NCBI RefSeq assembly: GCF_000219625.1
Contig: NC_018205.1
Coordinates: 558,001-622,000, forward strand
Direction: 5' to 3'
Length of the DNA stretch: 64,000 bases
DNA from: Zymoseptoria tritici IPO323
Taxonomy: Eukaryota; Ascomycota; Dothideomycetes; Mycosphaerellales; Mycosphaerellaceae
The position numbers were made by a program, and so were the translations under genes. The notes under the pieces were generated by a model. That model searched no databases and had not been told where the DNA came from. It saw only the letters and a list, made by a program, of their open reading frames with translations. Below are positions 11,560 through 23,130 of this stretch, one piece after another. Position 1 is the first letter of the stretch. Each line of letters starts with the position of its first letter.

Positions 11560-12560
11560 TAAGCCTACGATAATAGGAATCGGCTCGTTAGGGGCTAAGA
11601 TATAGCCTTCGAGGGCTACTGCAATATATAATAGGCTTTAAACAACGCTATATAGTCAACTCGATAGTCCTAATGCTTACAAGCTATAGCTATAAAGTCC
11701 ATAAACTGCTAGCTCTAGTTATCCTCGCCATAGGTCGGCATAAGATATGCATGCCTTCGTATCTAGTGCTTTATCAGCTTAAACGTCTTCTTAATAGGGT
11801 TGTAGTCTAGTGAATAAGGTAGAAGGAACAGCAGCCTTACGCTATGCTTATAGCACATCTGCTAGATCCTTATACGCTCGTGTGTTGCACAGTTATCCAT
11901 AATAAGGACTAAGCGAGGGCTAGGGAATGGAGTTATTCGTAGCATTACTGTAGTCTACAGCTACAACAGGAAGTCCTTAGTCTTTACACTGCCTTGCTTA
12001 ATTAATAGCTCCGGAAGATAGCTATCTATTGTATATGCCGGCAGGACGCTAAATCGCTCCGAGTAGTGTAGGTGTTTAATGTCCCTCGCCGGCTATCCTT
12101 TTAGAGCCCAGCCCCTTCTCCTTAGCGCTAGTTTATTACTAGCATATGTCTTATTAACGTATACTAGCTAAATAGCCTCCAGCTCTTATATCTGTACTTA
12201 GAACATAGCCCTTACAATGTCGTCTCGCTAAGCAGCACTGCGTGCAAGCAGTTTATATATAAAGTCCTTATCTGCAAGGCAGCGAGCAATAGTCCTTATA
12301 TTTACCCAGAGCGTAAACCGCTCGTAAACCAGCTCTTGCAACTCCTTATATTACAACTACGAGCGTTCTATAAGACAGTCGAGAATAAAGTCCCTATGTT
12401 GTAGCTCGATAATACGTAGCCGGCTATTAACACAAGGGCGGGCGGTGCTAGTAAGGTTAAATCGTTTGATGCGTATGTAGATTGCGGTGCGAGAGCCTCT
12501 ATTATCGTTTAAGAGCAGTTAAACGATGTCTGGGGGGATCCAGCGGTCGAGAAGACATAA
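11560..12560 (-). pseudogene. Tc1/mariner-type DDE transposase, RIP-decayed
   Basis: The minus-strand frame reads an N-terminal DNA-binding region (about 12560-12300, RTAIYIRIKRFNL), then the Tc1/IS630-type catalytic core: LVYVNKTYASNK, RRRGWALKG, HYSERFSVLPAYTIDSYL, PRLVLIMDNCATHE and FLLPYSLDYNPIKKTF. Stops are all TAG/TAA at Gln positions. The first catalytic Asp is now Asn (YVNK for the usual DE), the second Asp is kept (MDN), and the final Glu is Lys (NPIKK for NPIE). The first and third changes are G-to-A, so the enzyme would be dead even without the stops. Copy 2 carries the same N...D...K residues. Confidence 0.85.
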
Positions 12561-12771
12561 TTCTATTAAATTCTCGTCTTGTCTCGTCAGGCGTATTAAG
12601 AGAAACTGGTAACCGCGATTACGCCGGAACGCGTTAGCGGATTTCGGTGTTTGATAGCTAGAATTAAAGCTCTTAATGAGTTCTTTCGATTAATGCACTC
12701 GCGAGTGTAGTAATAGTAGTAGTTGTAGTGCTATAGTTGGTAGAAGATTTATTAAATCGCATGTTAGAGGA

Positions 12772-12824
12772 AGTTGGAGTTAAATCAAAAAGTCTTGGCG
12801 TCCCGACCCTTTTGACCGCTTGAA
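12772..12824 (-). repeat. Right terminal inverted repeat of copy 1
   Basis: It mirrors the left end and finishes ...GACCCTTTTGACCGCTTGAA just before the duplicated TA. Confidence 0.88.
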
Positions 12825-12944
12825 TATGTGCATACGTTGCTGCAGCACGCTAAGACGCTTTCGGTCGGGTCACTTGCTCGTCTGTTTGTTTTGGCTTTGA
12901 AACATTCTTCCTCCTCCTCACAATCACATAGCACTCCCAAGAAC

Positions 12945-13949
12945 ATGGCAGATCGATCGGCAGTAAGAGATGCCCTTCAACAACTGAATGATACGTCGTG
13001 GGTTCTAGGCGGTAGAATGATATTGTCGCGCCACAATGCTACGGATCCAGATGTCCCGTGTTGGAGTGATGGCAGCGGAAACTTCTTCAAGATCAACGAG
13101 GTATATTCTGAGCGTGATTCTCATTCGTATCTTCACGGCTAATGCATCATACAGCTTTCAGATGATCATGAGCCAGGCTTCAAGACTCCTAGAGATGAAG
13201 ATACGGTACCACTAGTTCATCATGCCGGCGATGTTCATGCAGTGTGGAAGGTTGGGACGGCATATCTGAAAGTTATGATTCCAGCAACTCCCCTCATAAC
13301 TCGTGAGCATATAACATTGCAGGCACTCCAGCAACGGAGGTGCCCCATTGAAGTGCCTCGCGTCATCTACCATGGGGAATGGGATGGGAGATACTACCTC
13401 ATCATAACTGAGGTACCGGGTATCACTCTAGACCGAGCCTGGCCAAGCATGGGTGTGATAGCTCGTGACGATTGTGTCGCGAAAGTCACCAAACTCTGTA
13501 AGGATCTTGCGGCGCTGATGGGCTCCAGCGCACGGATTGCTGGAATCGATGGCTCACACCTCGCGGAGTACTTTTTGGGTACGAGATCTGGAAAAGAGTG
13601 GAACTTCGATCCTGAAATCATGAAGCAGCGCTCAATTGACCGTGGGATGGACTGCTCCGCCTTGACTTTCTATCATTGCGACCTAGGCCCTAACAACATC
13701 CTAATACGAACCGGGCCCACAGGTGTGTCGATTGGTGTCATCGATTGGGAGTGCGCCGGGTTCGTTCCAGCGAGCTGGATACGGACGAAATTCATTTTGG
13801 CTGGAGGCATGGACTTTGAGATACCAGGGGGGTCCAAAGAAGCCCGTCAGGAATGGAGGATTCGAATGGAGGAGGCCCTTGGGCAAGATGGCTTCAAGGA
13901 GTCTCTCAAAAGCTGGCAGGCATGGTCATCCAGTGGCGCATCGAGTTAA
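12945..13949 (+). CDS. APH-family phosphotransferase (kinase-like)
   Basis: Exons are 12945-13100 and 13155-13949; the 54-nt intron joins NFFKINE to LSDDHEPGFKTP in frame, giving 316 aa. The fold is the aminoglycoside/choline-kinase-like phosphotransferase: an ATP-binding lysine in the AYLKV segment (about residue 91), LTEVPG-like hinge IITEVPGITL, the catalytic loop YHCDLGPNNIL (His ~226, Asp ~228, Asn ~233) and the metal-binding IDWECAG (Asp ~249). In fungi this expanded family has unknown small-molecule substrates; antibiotic resistance should not be assumed. I chose the ATG at 12945. An in-frame ATG at 12828 lies 2 bp from the transposon target duplication and would add 39 residues of no obvious homology. 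Transposon copy 1 ends 120 bp upstream, so the promoter was probably displaced. Confidence 0.82.
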
Positions 13950-15747
13950 TTCCACAAGTTCACCGATCTTATCACATCTACCGTGATGTTCAATTTCGAC
14001 GCACTGCGAGAAACCAGTGGCGAGTTGCGACCACGCGACCTCGAAATGCTAAGAGACGACCCACAAGAATTGGCTCGATCCATAGGCAGAACCATCAGAG
14101 CCTAGCACAAAGAGATGTGCAAGGAAGACTTCCACATCATTTGAACGCGGTAAAGGTCTGCTTCGTTTGGCAGCCGAGCATCGGAGCAGGATGACAGTAT
14201 CTGCTCAAGCATCCGGACGCCACAATACAGATATGATCTCCTCTGCACTTCCGATAAAGCTCACAGGGGCAAGCGCCACTAGACTTTTTGTCCTGCTGTG
14301 CGACCCACGCCGACCATGAAACGAGGACTGCGGTACTCTAGACCTTTGGCTACCTTACAGCTTTCCACCCCGCTACGTGCATGCAGGAGGTATAGTAGTA
14401 CAAGCAAACGCATCGCCTAGTCAGTGACAGACTCGCTCTTCCGCCTTGGCTGCACTCCTTGCATTCATCATCTCTACATGCGTCGGACTGCATTGCAACA
14501 ACTTCTGCAGATATCAGCTTGCATTCTTGCTGGCCCGATCATGCTGTGCTCCACTTGGCCTCGAAGCTGCTGCTATCTATTCGTCACCCTAAACATGATG
14601 TTGCAGCATCATCAGTCAGAATATCGTGGCGACCTTGAAGTCAGTGACGATGTTGACAGTGCAAAGAGATAGCGTCGAGGTAATAGGAATGGCTCCGCGC
14701 TAATTGACCACTCACCGTCGTTCAAAAGGCCGAGTTCTGTACCACAATGATTGCTTCGTGGAGGTGCTCGGCTACGTAACGAAGCTGACCCTTCAACGCA
14801 ATCAAATGCAACGCGATGTGCTCGTATACACGTGCATGCCGGATGCTGTGCAGAGCACAATGTGATTGGTCTCCATGCCTTCCACAATGCTAGGAGCAGC
14901 TTGATTGTGGTCATGAGTGCCTAACAATGCACGGCGAGCCTTGCCTGGCGCACTGTAAGCTGCGTATAAGATGTCTGGAGCAGTACCTGAGGGAACTGCT
15001 CTCCTCTTTCACACCTTCCAGACCAACCTTGCCGGACACCATACACCGAAAGCTCAGAAATAACTTGAAAAAATGGTTGGAGATCACACTGCTTCCACCA
15101 TCACGATGAAGAATGCTGCTGCAACTGTCGATCATGTGCCAAACAGCAGTGGGGGAAAGTACTGTGTAAGAAGGTCTTCTTTCATTGAGACTATCACATG
15201 GATCTCTCTAATACCTCTTTCCACTTAGGACAAATGCGGTGGTGGACCATACTTCTCAGGTGTCACTGATTGCGCTTGTGGTGGCAAGTTGAAATAGCAC
15301 TTGCGGTTGATACGGGACTCCTTGATGCAAGGTTTAAAGTTTCGAAACTTCTCGGTGGAGGCATTATTCCAGTCGGGGTTGCGAGCACTCATGGAAGTCC
15401 ACAGTCTGGCAAGTTTCGCTATGTCAAACGCGATATCAAAGTTCTCTGGTTTGGCTTTGTAAACACTCGTTACTCTAGCATTTCCGTTGATTTACATACT
15501 TCTATTTGCTACTGTCAGTGGTTGCTCGCGTCCAGTCCACTTCATCGTAGCGGTCTCCCATTCCTCCGCCAGGACCCCGACCGTTGTGCTTGCACTTTGG
15601 CTTGTAGTAACTTGCTTCCGATCTGTGCGAGAGAAACGCAGATCGTCCCTCCGCCTTCCCGATGCTGCGTCCCGCTGCGACACATTCTACATGAGACTTC
15701 TGATCAAAAGGTCGGTGTCGGCGAAAACAGCAGTCACGCTCGTCTGT
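13950..15747. other. Gene-free stretch
   Basis: About 1.8 kb between the APH gene and the kinesin stop. ORFs of 60-165 codons (including 15270-15767 plus, which runs into the kinesin 3' end) show no domain or splice logic. I see nothing supportable. Confidence 0.35.
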
Positions 15748-18700
15748 TCATTCGCCGGACTGGATGAATGAGGCTTGCTGGAAGGGACCCTCTGAAGGAA
15801 GGGCAGCCAGACTGCGCATGCGATTCAGTAGCGTCGTATGTGCTTCAGTGCGAGGCAGCACCGCTGGGAAGCTGTACCGCAATCTCTCTGGCGTATCACC
15901 GGTTACGATGTACTCGCAGATCTGTGATGACTGGATATGGTCGCGAAGGAGACCGAGCGCTTGACAGAGGTCCCCCCCTTTGTCCAGGACAGGTAATGTC
16001 TCTGAGAGGGCTCCAGCGCCCTCGCGCACATCATCGTCCAGTACTTTGAGCCGCTCACATGAATTCTCGAGATGCTGCCCAATGCTTAGGTAACTGTCCT
16101 GGACCTTGCTTGCTAGCTGGCCGATCGCCGCAGCTTGCGCGACTTCACGCTCGTTATGCTGCACCCGAACCCGCGACAAGATTTGATCCAGCCCATTTGT
16201 CTGGTGCTCTATTTGCTGCATTTGGTCGTTCACAATGCGTGTAGTCTCTGCGCGTATAGCGGTCGTGTCTCGGGCAAGTTTTCCAACTTGAGCCTGCGCA
16301 GTTGTCCAGTCGCTACGAATTTTGTTTGCGACCTTTTCCTTTACTCCGATAGCGGAATCGATGGTGATGCGAGCATCTCTGTTCCAAGCGTCCATCCCAC
16401 TTCCATAGCACGACTGAGCGCAGTGATACTGGTCCTCGGATGCTTTGATACGCTTGTTAGCATTCCCAACGTACTGGTCCATCCGTATCTCCTGGGCGGC
16501 GACAGATTCGTTGACAATTTGCGTGATTTTGCCCAGCAGCGCCGCACGCTCAGAGGCAGCGGTTTTCTTCTCATTCTCCAATTCATACTCAAGCTGCTGG
16601 TGAAATGCTTTCCTGGAATCCAAATATTTTGCATTCGCCAGTGCAACCTGCTGGCGCAATTTGTCGACCTCGGCTTGTTGCTCATTCATTTTGTTAACAA
16701 GGTCGTCAAAGACACCAATTGACTCTTGCTCTAACGAGTTGTAAGAGTGCTCGATCTGATCGCGAAAGGAGTCCAAACCGGCCACAAGACCATTGATCAT
16801 GTGCTGCGCTGCTGTCGACAAGTCGTTCAAACTTAGTCTGACCCTCTGTTTCACATCTTTCTGCAGGGTCCCGATATCATCCAGGACGTGGTTCATGTCT
16901 TCTCTAACTCTGCAAGTCTGCGCGTTCATGTCAGACTCGGAGTTTTTGAATGCTACTTCCTCAGTTTGCACGAAAACTTGAGACGCTCGTAGCTTATGAA
17001 GTTCCGTTTCGACGAAGCACCGTACGCGATTCGTGAGCGAGCCTATTAATTTCTCCTGTTGGTCACGCAAGGTCCCGATCTGGCCACACACTCCGAGTGT
17101 AGTCTCCGCGATATGGGCCTGCGACACTTTCCACTTTTCCCGATTGATTGATTGCAAGTCTGAGCGCCTACGCAATTTGGAGTGCAGTCGATTGGTGTGA
17201 TCATTTGTGGTGTTGAGCGTCTCAATCAATGCCTCTCCAATACCGGCTAGTCGTTCCTCGCTTTGCTGGTGGGCCTTCCGCAACTGACTCTCTTCCCCAA
17301 GATTCTGTCTGGTGTGCGCAAGCACAATCTCCGTCTGTTCAAGAACCGTCTTGGCATCCGCGAGCGATTCTCTGGTTCGCTCGTTGTCCTTCTTCAAACT
17401 GTTGAAACTCGTACCAAGGACGAACAGTTCCTGCACCTTATTACGGAGATTGCTCTCCATAGTCACAATCTTATCACTTTGCTCATCGACTAAAATGCGA
17501 CGACTCTCGGATTCAGTTGTGATCTGTTCGTACGTCTCAGGTGTCAGATGCACACCGTTACGTTGGCGCGTGGCAATGAGCTCAGACTTGAGCCTTTCGA
17601 TTTCGGTTGTGAATTCTGCAAGGAGAATCTTCTTGCTGACCACTTGACTGACCTGTGGTTTATTGCGGATGTTCTTCGCGCGGAAAGCGTAATCGAGCGT
17701 GCTGATCGTCTCGTCGACGTTGCTCTTTGCAGGAGATAGTGTAGCGATGATGCATGTCTTGGTCCGTCCTCCGAGTGAGTCTTGTAACAGTCGTGTGAGC
17801 TTCGACTCGCGGTAGGGAATGTGACTGCTCTTTTCCACGAGTGCATTAATGACACGGCCCAGCGTTAGCAAGGACTTGTTGATCAAGCCAGCCTCTGCTG
17901 CTCGTTTGTTTTCCGCTCCAGACCGCTGAATGTTCTCTGAGCCTGCCAAATCGACCAGGTTTAGCTTGCCAGCAGAAACCAATTCATGCCCTGTATCGGA
18001 AGCCTGCTTCACGTACACCGTGATAGTGAAAACAGTATGCGACCGCGAAGAAAGATCGTTACACTGTGTTGCAGCCACCTGGCGCTTGTGGCTTCCTGCT
18101 CTCAGCAACTGTATACCTTTCGAGGCATTTTTGATGTGTCTCTCCTCCATCCCTTGAACTAGCGTAGTTGTTCGGCCGTTCCTGTTCGCCTCATCGAAGA
18201 TCTTGAGCTTGACATTGTCATCTGTTGCCAGCAAGTCGCGCAGTTCCTCATTGTATAGCTCAACAAAGGAACACTTAACGCTGTATTCGCACGCTTCTGC
18301 ACTTTCTTCCCCAAGCCGCTCAAACAAAGAATGGAAGACGCGTGGGATAATGCCAGCTGCCTCCGGAGCGGGAACAACCTCTGTCATGTCGCCAGTCATG
18401 GTGTAAGTCTTGCCTGTCCCAGTTTGGCCATACGCAAAAATCGTGCAGTTGAAACCGGAGAGTACCTAATACCCTCACATTAGCAACCGGTCCGGTTCGC
18501 ACCATTGTGCGGTCGCATACCTCATCCAGTACTGGCTTGACCACTTCTTCGAATACCATGCCTTGGTCTGCAGCAGGCGAGAAAACTTTATCGAATTGAT
18601 AGGTCTTGCTGCTGAGCGCACCGGTTGCCATAGAGAGCTGAACTTTGGTCCCTTTCACTCCCTCCGTCAAGACAACGACTCCGCTGTTCTCGCGAACTTC

Positions 18701-18922
18701 ACGTTCATTGCGCCCTCGACATCGGACCACAACTCTGATATTTGTTTCCTCCATAGCACTATCTAGCTCCGGAGCTCTTTTCCTTTTCGTGGACCTGGGC
18801 TTCGATAAAAGGACGGTTCCGGATGGTGATGTTCTGCCATCAGGGGCAGGCGTTGCAGTCTGCGCTCTGTCGGTGCCATGGCGTCGGATCGACGCGCGCA
18901 TGATGGATTTAATTCTTGGCAA
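15748..18922 (-). CDS. Kinesin-5 (BimC/Cut7/Eg5 type) mitotic motor
   Basis: This is a homotetrameric plus-end motor that slides antiparallel spindle microtubules. Exons 18521-18922 and 15748-18465 are joined across a 55-nt intron (phase 0, between PVLDE and VLSGFNC), giving 1,039 aa. The motor domain shows RCRGRNEREV, the P-loop GQTGTGKT (about 147-154), switch I NDLSSRSHTVF, switch II LVDLAGSE and HIPYRESKLTRLLQDSLGG, followed by the neck linker RAKNIRNKPQ, which is characteristic of kinesin-5. A long coiled-coil stalk follows. The C-terminus carries a BimC box (TGDTPERLRYSFPAVLPRTE), whose Thr-Pro is the known Cdk1 phosphorylation site in the family. The length is near the usual 1,050-1,200 aa. 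The gene appears intact and is probably essential. Confidence 0.95.
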
Positions 18923-19441
18923 TCGTGACAGTCGACGTAGTGGCAGTACTATCGATTATGAAATAGATAGAGGATGTGGTCGGAAGAGACAATGCGCGGA
19001 GCGCAGCACTGGAGATTAGCAAAGAGGACAGAGGGTGGCCCTTGCCAAAGCGTGTTGCAGACAATAAGCACAACCGGTTGTTAGGGCAACCACTGATCTT
19101 GTCACTTCGCGGACCCCACCTTAGATGTTTCGCTGCAGAGAGCAGACCATTGACCTGCTCATGATCCGTCATCACGATCTTTGTTTGAAGAATTGTCTCC
19201 AATTACCTTGTTGATATTTGTTGTTGTGCCGCACGAAAGAAAAGGCGGGACGGAGTATGCCGTGACAAGCATATGCCTACCCCGCTAGTTTACTCTAGCC
19301 GAGGTTTGCCTCAAGTTCCCAGGAATTCCCAGGTTTCCTGCTTATCTCTGGGGTTTCCGGTCGCGCTTTCCTTTTACCACTCTAGTATAACTTCTACTGC
19401 TGCTTTTGTATCCTTCTCCATCTTCATAGCCGCTTTTTCCC

Positions 19442-20416
19442 ATGCGTCAATGCCCTCCCATGGCATCCACTTACATTACTCTTCACACCGAGAGTGGACA
19501 CGCGTTCCGGTGGACCGATGACTATGACGGAGCATCGATAGTTGACCTCCAGAGCTTTCTCCGGCAGATACACGAAGCCGCCGCATCCATCGAAGGTGAA
19601 TTGATGAAGAGACAGCCCGAAAGACTATCAACCATCCCTGGTGAAGTCGGCAAGTGCTGTAAGCGCCTACACAACACCGCGAGAGAGCTGGATGTAAGGG
19701 AACGCTTGGACAGCAAAGCAATGAAGCACGCCAACGATGCAGTGGATATTCTTCTTACCTCTAGGACAAACGTGCAATCGAGGCCTTATCAGGAGTTTCT
19801 TTACGATATCCTCTACCACTGTGGGCCAAGCGTGACACTTCTTTGTGCTGCAAGCTTTGGGAGGAAGAAAATCATTGACCTTGGGAAGCATGGTCGCATA
19901 AGCTTACTGGAATACGTGAGGAGCATACGGCGTCTGCTCGAGACGCCCACTCTCGAAGAACTAGCCAACGAGCATAAAATACCTGATCCAAGCAGTTCGT
20001 GCATCTTGCCAAGTTGAAGTACATAGTACTGACAGCTAACAGGCCCAGAACTTGTACATCTGAAAAGCCAGCCTCGCAAACGTGCGTTCGAGGCAGACAG
20101 ACATGGCAGAGACGATAGCGAACATGAATCGTTAGAGGTCGGAGGTATAGCGGCCTTCTCAAGCATGTCGACTTTCTGTTACAGAGCTGACTGATTTTCA
20201 GCGATTGACGACTCGTCAACGGTCGTCGCTCTAGAGCATCCCAGGAAGCGTATTTGCATAGAACACAGGCACGAAAGATTACTTGATCAAGTTAACCAGC
20301 CAGGCCTGCAGCCACGAAGTTCTCCGTCACTTGGTACAGATTTGGTCCACAACGAATCTTACCAGCTTGGCAAGTCATCTATGCTTGACCTCCAACTTGG
20401 GCTAATCAATAGATAG
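19442..20416 (+). CDS. Hypothetical three-exon protein
   Basis: Exons 19442-19994, 20043-20144 and 20202-20416 give 289 aa; the introns are 48 and 57 nt with GT-AG ends, the second with a GCTGACTGA branch-like site. The second ATG at 19460 (MASTYITLHTESGH) is the likelier start. The protein is mainly alpha-helical by eye, with a conserved-looking middle (KAMKHANDAVDIL, FLYDILYHCGPSVTLLCAASF) and a C-terminal half with two basic PRKR clusters that could act as nuclear localisation signals. I recognise no domain. Exon joins are chosen by frame; the 5' junction of exon 2 could shift slightly. The gene lies 520 bp from the kinesin start, transcribed divergently. Confidence 0.6.
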
Positions 20417-21855
20417 GTGAAGCGATTCCGCCAGGTACAGAGATCAGAGGTCAATATCGTTTGTTCTTCCCAGTGGCCGCTGCTGATCAAATGTAGAAAT
20501 GAAGCACATTTGTACAAATGCGCCGGCTAGCACGGTGTCAGGCTTACCAGAGCCATTTAGAACAGCTGTGCAGAACAGCAAACTGTGGAAATGGGAACGG
20601 AATGAAAGTGAGCTCGAAACAACCGGCTGCTTGACGACATTGTTTCCGAAGGACAACAAGCAAGACGTTTCGTTCACCTTTTGGTGCGGGTATAATGACG
20701 GGTATCATCTTTGCAGTAAATATGGGCTCCAGCTTGCCATGTCCTCCTAAATTTGAAAGTATACACATGCACCTCTTACGTACACAGTGTATCCAGCCGG
20801 GACTTCGTATGGCTCGTACGTAACCGTAGGGCTCACGTGATCTTTGTGTGTCTTATACTCGTCTCTTTCCTCGTGATATATCGAAAGGAACACACCCTTG
20901 AAGTACACTGTACGGCTCTTTGTGTTGTCTGGAGCGAAGCGATGGGTGATGTTGATTTCCGCCGTGCCTGCGAGAGCTTCGTCGCCTACCTGAATTGAGA
21001 GGATAAGCAGTTGCTCTATTATCGCTGGCTGACATCCCAACCGCCATGATTTGTTTCCGCTAGACAGTTGTTCTCGTAAGGAAGGAGAGCAAGACTTTGA
21101 ATGATCAATCTCGAGGGAGCTGCGACTAGTATGAGCAAGAGTCCACGCAAAATGTCGGTAGGGGTCGTGGCCAGACTTACTTCCAGGGCAACGGAGGGGA
21201 CTCTTACTCCACAAGTGGGTGAAGATTGATGGCACTTCGCCTACACACAGGAGGGTATATCACGTTTGGCTCGCAAGGTGGTGAATAGCTGTCTCACATA
21301 TTGACAATCGGTGCCCGACGCAGCGCACCGCTGGCACCACAATTTTGTGCTCGATTCACGTGATATGACGTCATGCAGGGGCTCCAATCCTTTCTCTTTG
21401 AACGACAGCATCATGGCAAGGGACGAAACAGGCCAAGGTGGAGCTGCACGCTCCGAACCCTGGCACTTTGGCCCAAGCATACGAGTCAAGCACTACTAGG
21501 TTATAATGGATGATTTAGTGTCGAATTGCTCCCGTATGATTGTCAAGGAGGGGCTGTGGCCTTTGCCATCAGGGGCGGCAATTTCCGCCGCGCTTCGCTC
21601 ATCGAGTGGATCCTGACTGTACCAATCAGAAACCTCATAACCACTGAACACTTGCGAGCGATCAATCCGCGCAGTATTGAGTGTCACTTCGACCGCGCTA
21701 TCGACCAAAGCTGGAATGAAATATCTGGATCGTGCAAACATAGTCAAGTGTTGAAAATCAGCGACACCACACGAGTGGGCGTAGCTTTGTCTGTCGTAGC
21801 ACGATCTAGAGGACCACATCTACTGTATGTTCCCCTGCAAGTACAAGCGCACTGT
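20417..21855. other. Stretch with weak hypothetical coding signal only
   Basis: On the minus strand, 20747-21000 encodes a protein-like stretch (INITHRFAPDNTKSRTVYFK, then IYHEERDEYKTHKDHV and TYEPYEVPAGYTVY) that ends at a GTAAGA donor-like site near 20785, so it may be one exon of a gene running from about 21235 leftward. I could not complete a gene model. On the plus strand, 20499-20750 and 21526-21948 are open, but the latter overlaps the CK1 pseudogene end. Confidence 0.3.
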
Positions 21856-22849
21856 CTAATTAAAGACATTGTCGAACTCTATGCCCCTTTGCTAAGCAAG
21901 AGTGCGGAAGAGTGCGCGCAGCTTCGCATATTGCGGCCGCTGCCTTAGTTGCACTAACCTAATGCACCTAAAGTACTCCGCAAACTCTCGGGGCAGTCCT
22001 ATACATAATTCCTCTATTAGTAAGGCTCTCTTCTTCTCTATAATTAGTCGCTCCTTCTTACTCCTGTTATATGCTTTTAATCCTTACTAGGGCAGGTAAC
22101 TACAGAGAAAGTAGATTATAATGTACCCTAAAGCCTCGAGATCGTCTACGGGGGTTTGTGCTATGTGTAACATTAGTAGACTGTCGCTTAACATAGAGGT
22201 GATTTCTTACGGCCACCCTAGTGCGCCCGAATGCTTGTATACCTCGCGGTTCCGACAAGCCGAGCATAGCTAATATAATCTCTTCTACTCTCGTCAGGAT
22301 TCGTCTCGTATTTACGAAAGAGCCCGAAGTCTGTTATGTATACGATGTTGCTACGCGGGCTAGTCCTAAGCAGGCAATTCTCTGGTTTTATGTCGCGATA
22401 GAGAAGACCGCTTAGATATAGAGCCTCTAGTCTAGGGATTAGTTGATCTATAATTATAATAATAGTCTTAAGCGAAAGCTTTCTGCCGTAGAAGGCAAAC
22501 AGGTCCTCGAGATTTAGTCCGAGAAGTTCGAAGACTATAACCTTATAGTCGTCTTGCTAACTGTACTAATACATTTGTAGAAACCTAGATAGGCCTTAGA
22601 ACGCAGTATATCTCTCTGCCTCCTCTATAAGCATAGAGGGCTCCTACAGTCGATGTTCTAATTTCAGCGCAACCTCTTGTCCAGTCTCGAAGTCCTGTCC
22701 TATAAAAGTTAGTAGTCCCTGTTTACGTACGAAAGTGCCGTATCTATACTAAGATAGACAGCCCCGAAGCCGCCCTCGCCAAGCTTACAGATTAACGAGT
22801 ACTTCGAAGCTACTCTCCTCCTGTGGATCTTTGCAACAAAGTCACGCAT
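21856..22849 (-). pseudogene. CK1-like (casein kinase 1) protein kinase, RIP-decayed
   Basis: From ATG at 22847-22849 the frame reads MRDFVAKIHRRR, then CK1 hallmarks in order: SLICKLGEGGFGAVY (P-loop), GQEVALKLEHR (ATP Lys), VIVFELLGLNLEDLF, GLLYRDIKPENCLL (catalytic loop), VYITDFGLFRKY (DFG) and LVGTARYTSIRAH. After a frameshift near 22225 come VDDLEALGYIIIYFL, KKRALLIEELCIGLPREFAE and RGIEFDNVFN followed by TAG at 21856-21858. Internal stops are mostly TAG at Gln-like positions, a RIP-type pattern. The ~320-aa length equals a bare CK1 catalytic domain with no tail. It is divergent from the DUF7924-like gene 280 bp away, and both are decayed. Confidence 0.85.
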
Positions 22850-23130
22850 CTTCGACGTAAAGCAGTTCGATATGTTCGAAGAGATGGGTGGGATTTGAAG
22901 TCAACCAACGGTTGCTGGGCAGCCAGCCGCCGCCTGGCGGGACGCCCCGCCGACCCTGCATAAGCTGCCAGGCAGCCGCAGCTGGTTTGGTGGCTTTGGC
23001 TTCTGTGCAACGTGGACGAATCGACAATCGACGGGGCACGAGCCGTAGACATTGGCAAGCGACTGGTATCGCATCTCTTCTGCAGCCCAGATATGTCTGC
23101 GCTTCGCACCAGCGCACTTTCCACCTGCCT

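Larger units (their letters stand above)
8203..12824. mobile_element. Two-gene Tc1/mariner-like DNA transposon, copy 1
   Basis: The 4,622-bp element is bounded by TA (8201-8202 and 12825-12826). Its terminal inverted repeats match perfectly over 39 bp (GTCAAAAGGGTCGGGACGCC and onward), after nine imperfect outer bases. The second copy at 41781-46401 shares exactly the same end points but has different flanks, which fixes the termini. The left half holds a long plus-strand accessory gene and the right half a minus-strand DDE transposase, converging on about 1 kb of noncoding DNA. All stop codons inside both reading frames are TAG or TAA where CAG or CAA is expected, and differences between the copies are transitions. 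This is the pattern of RIP. Confidence 0.92.

Noticed and set aside
15270..15767. 165-codon plus ORF at the kinesin 3' end
   Set aside because: No domain and it runs into the kinesin coding region antisense; probably chance.
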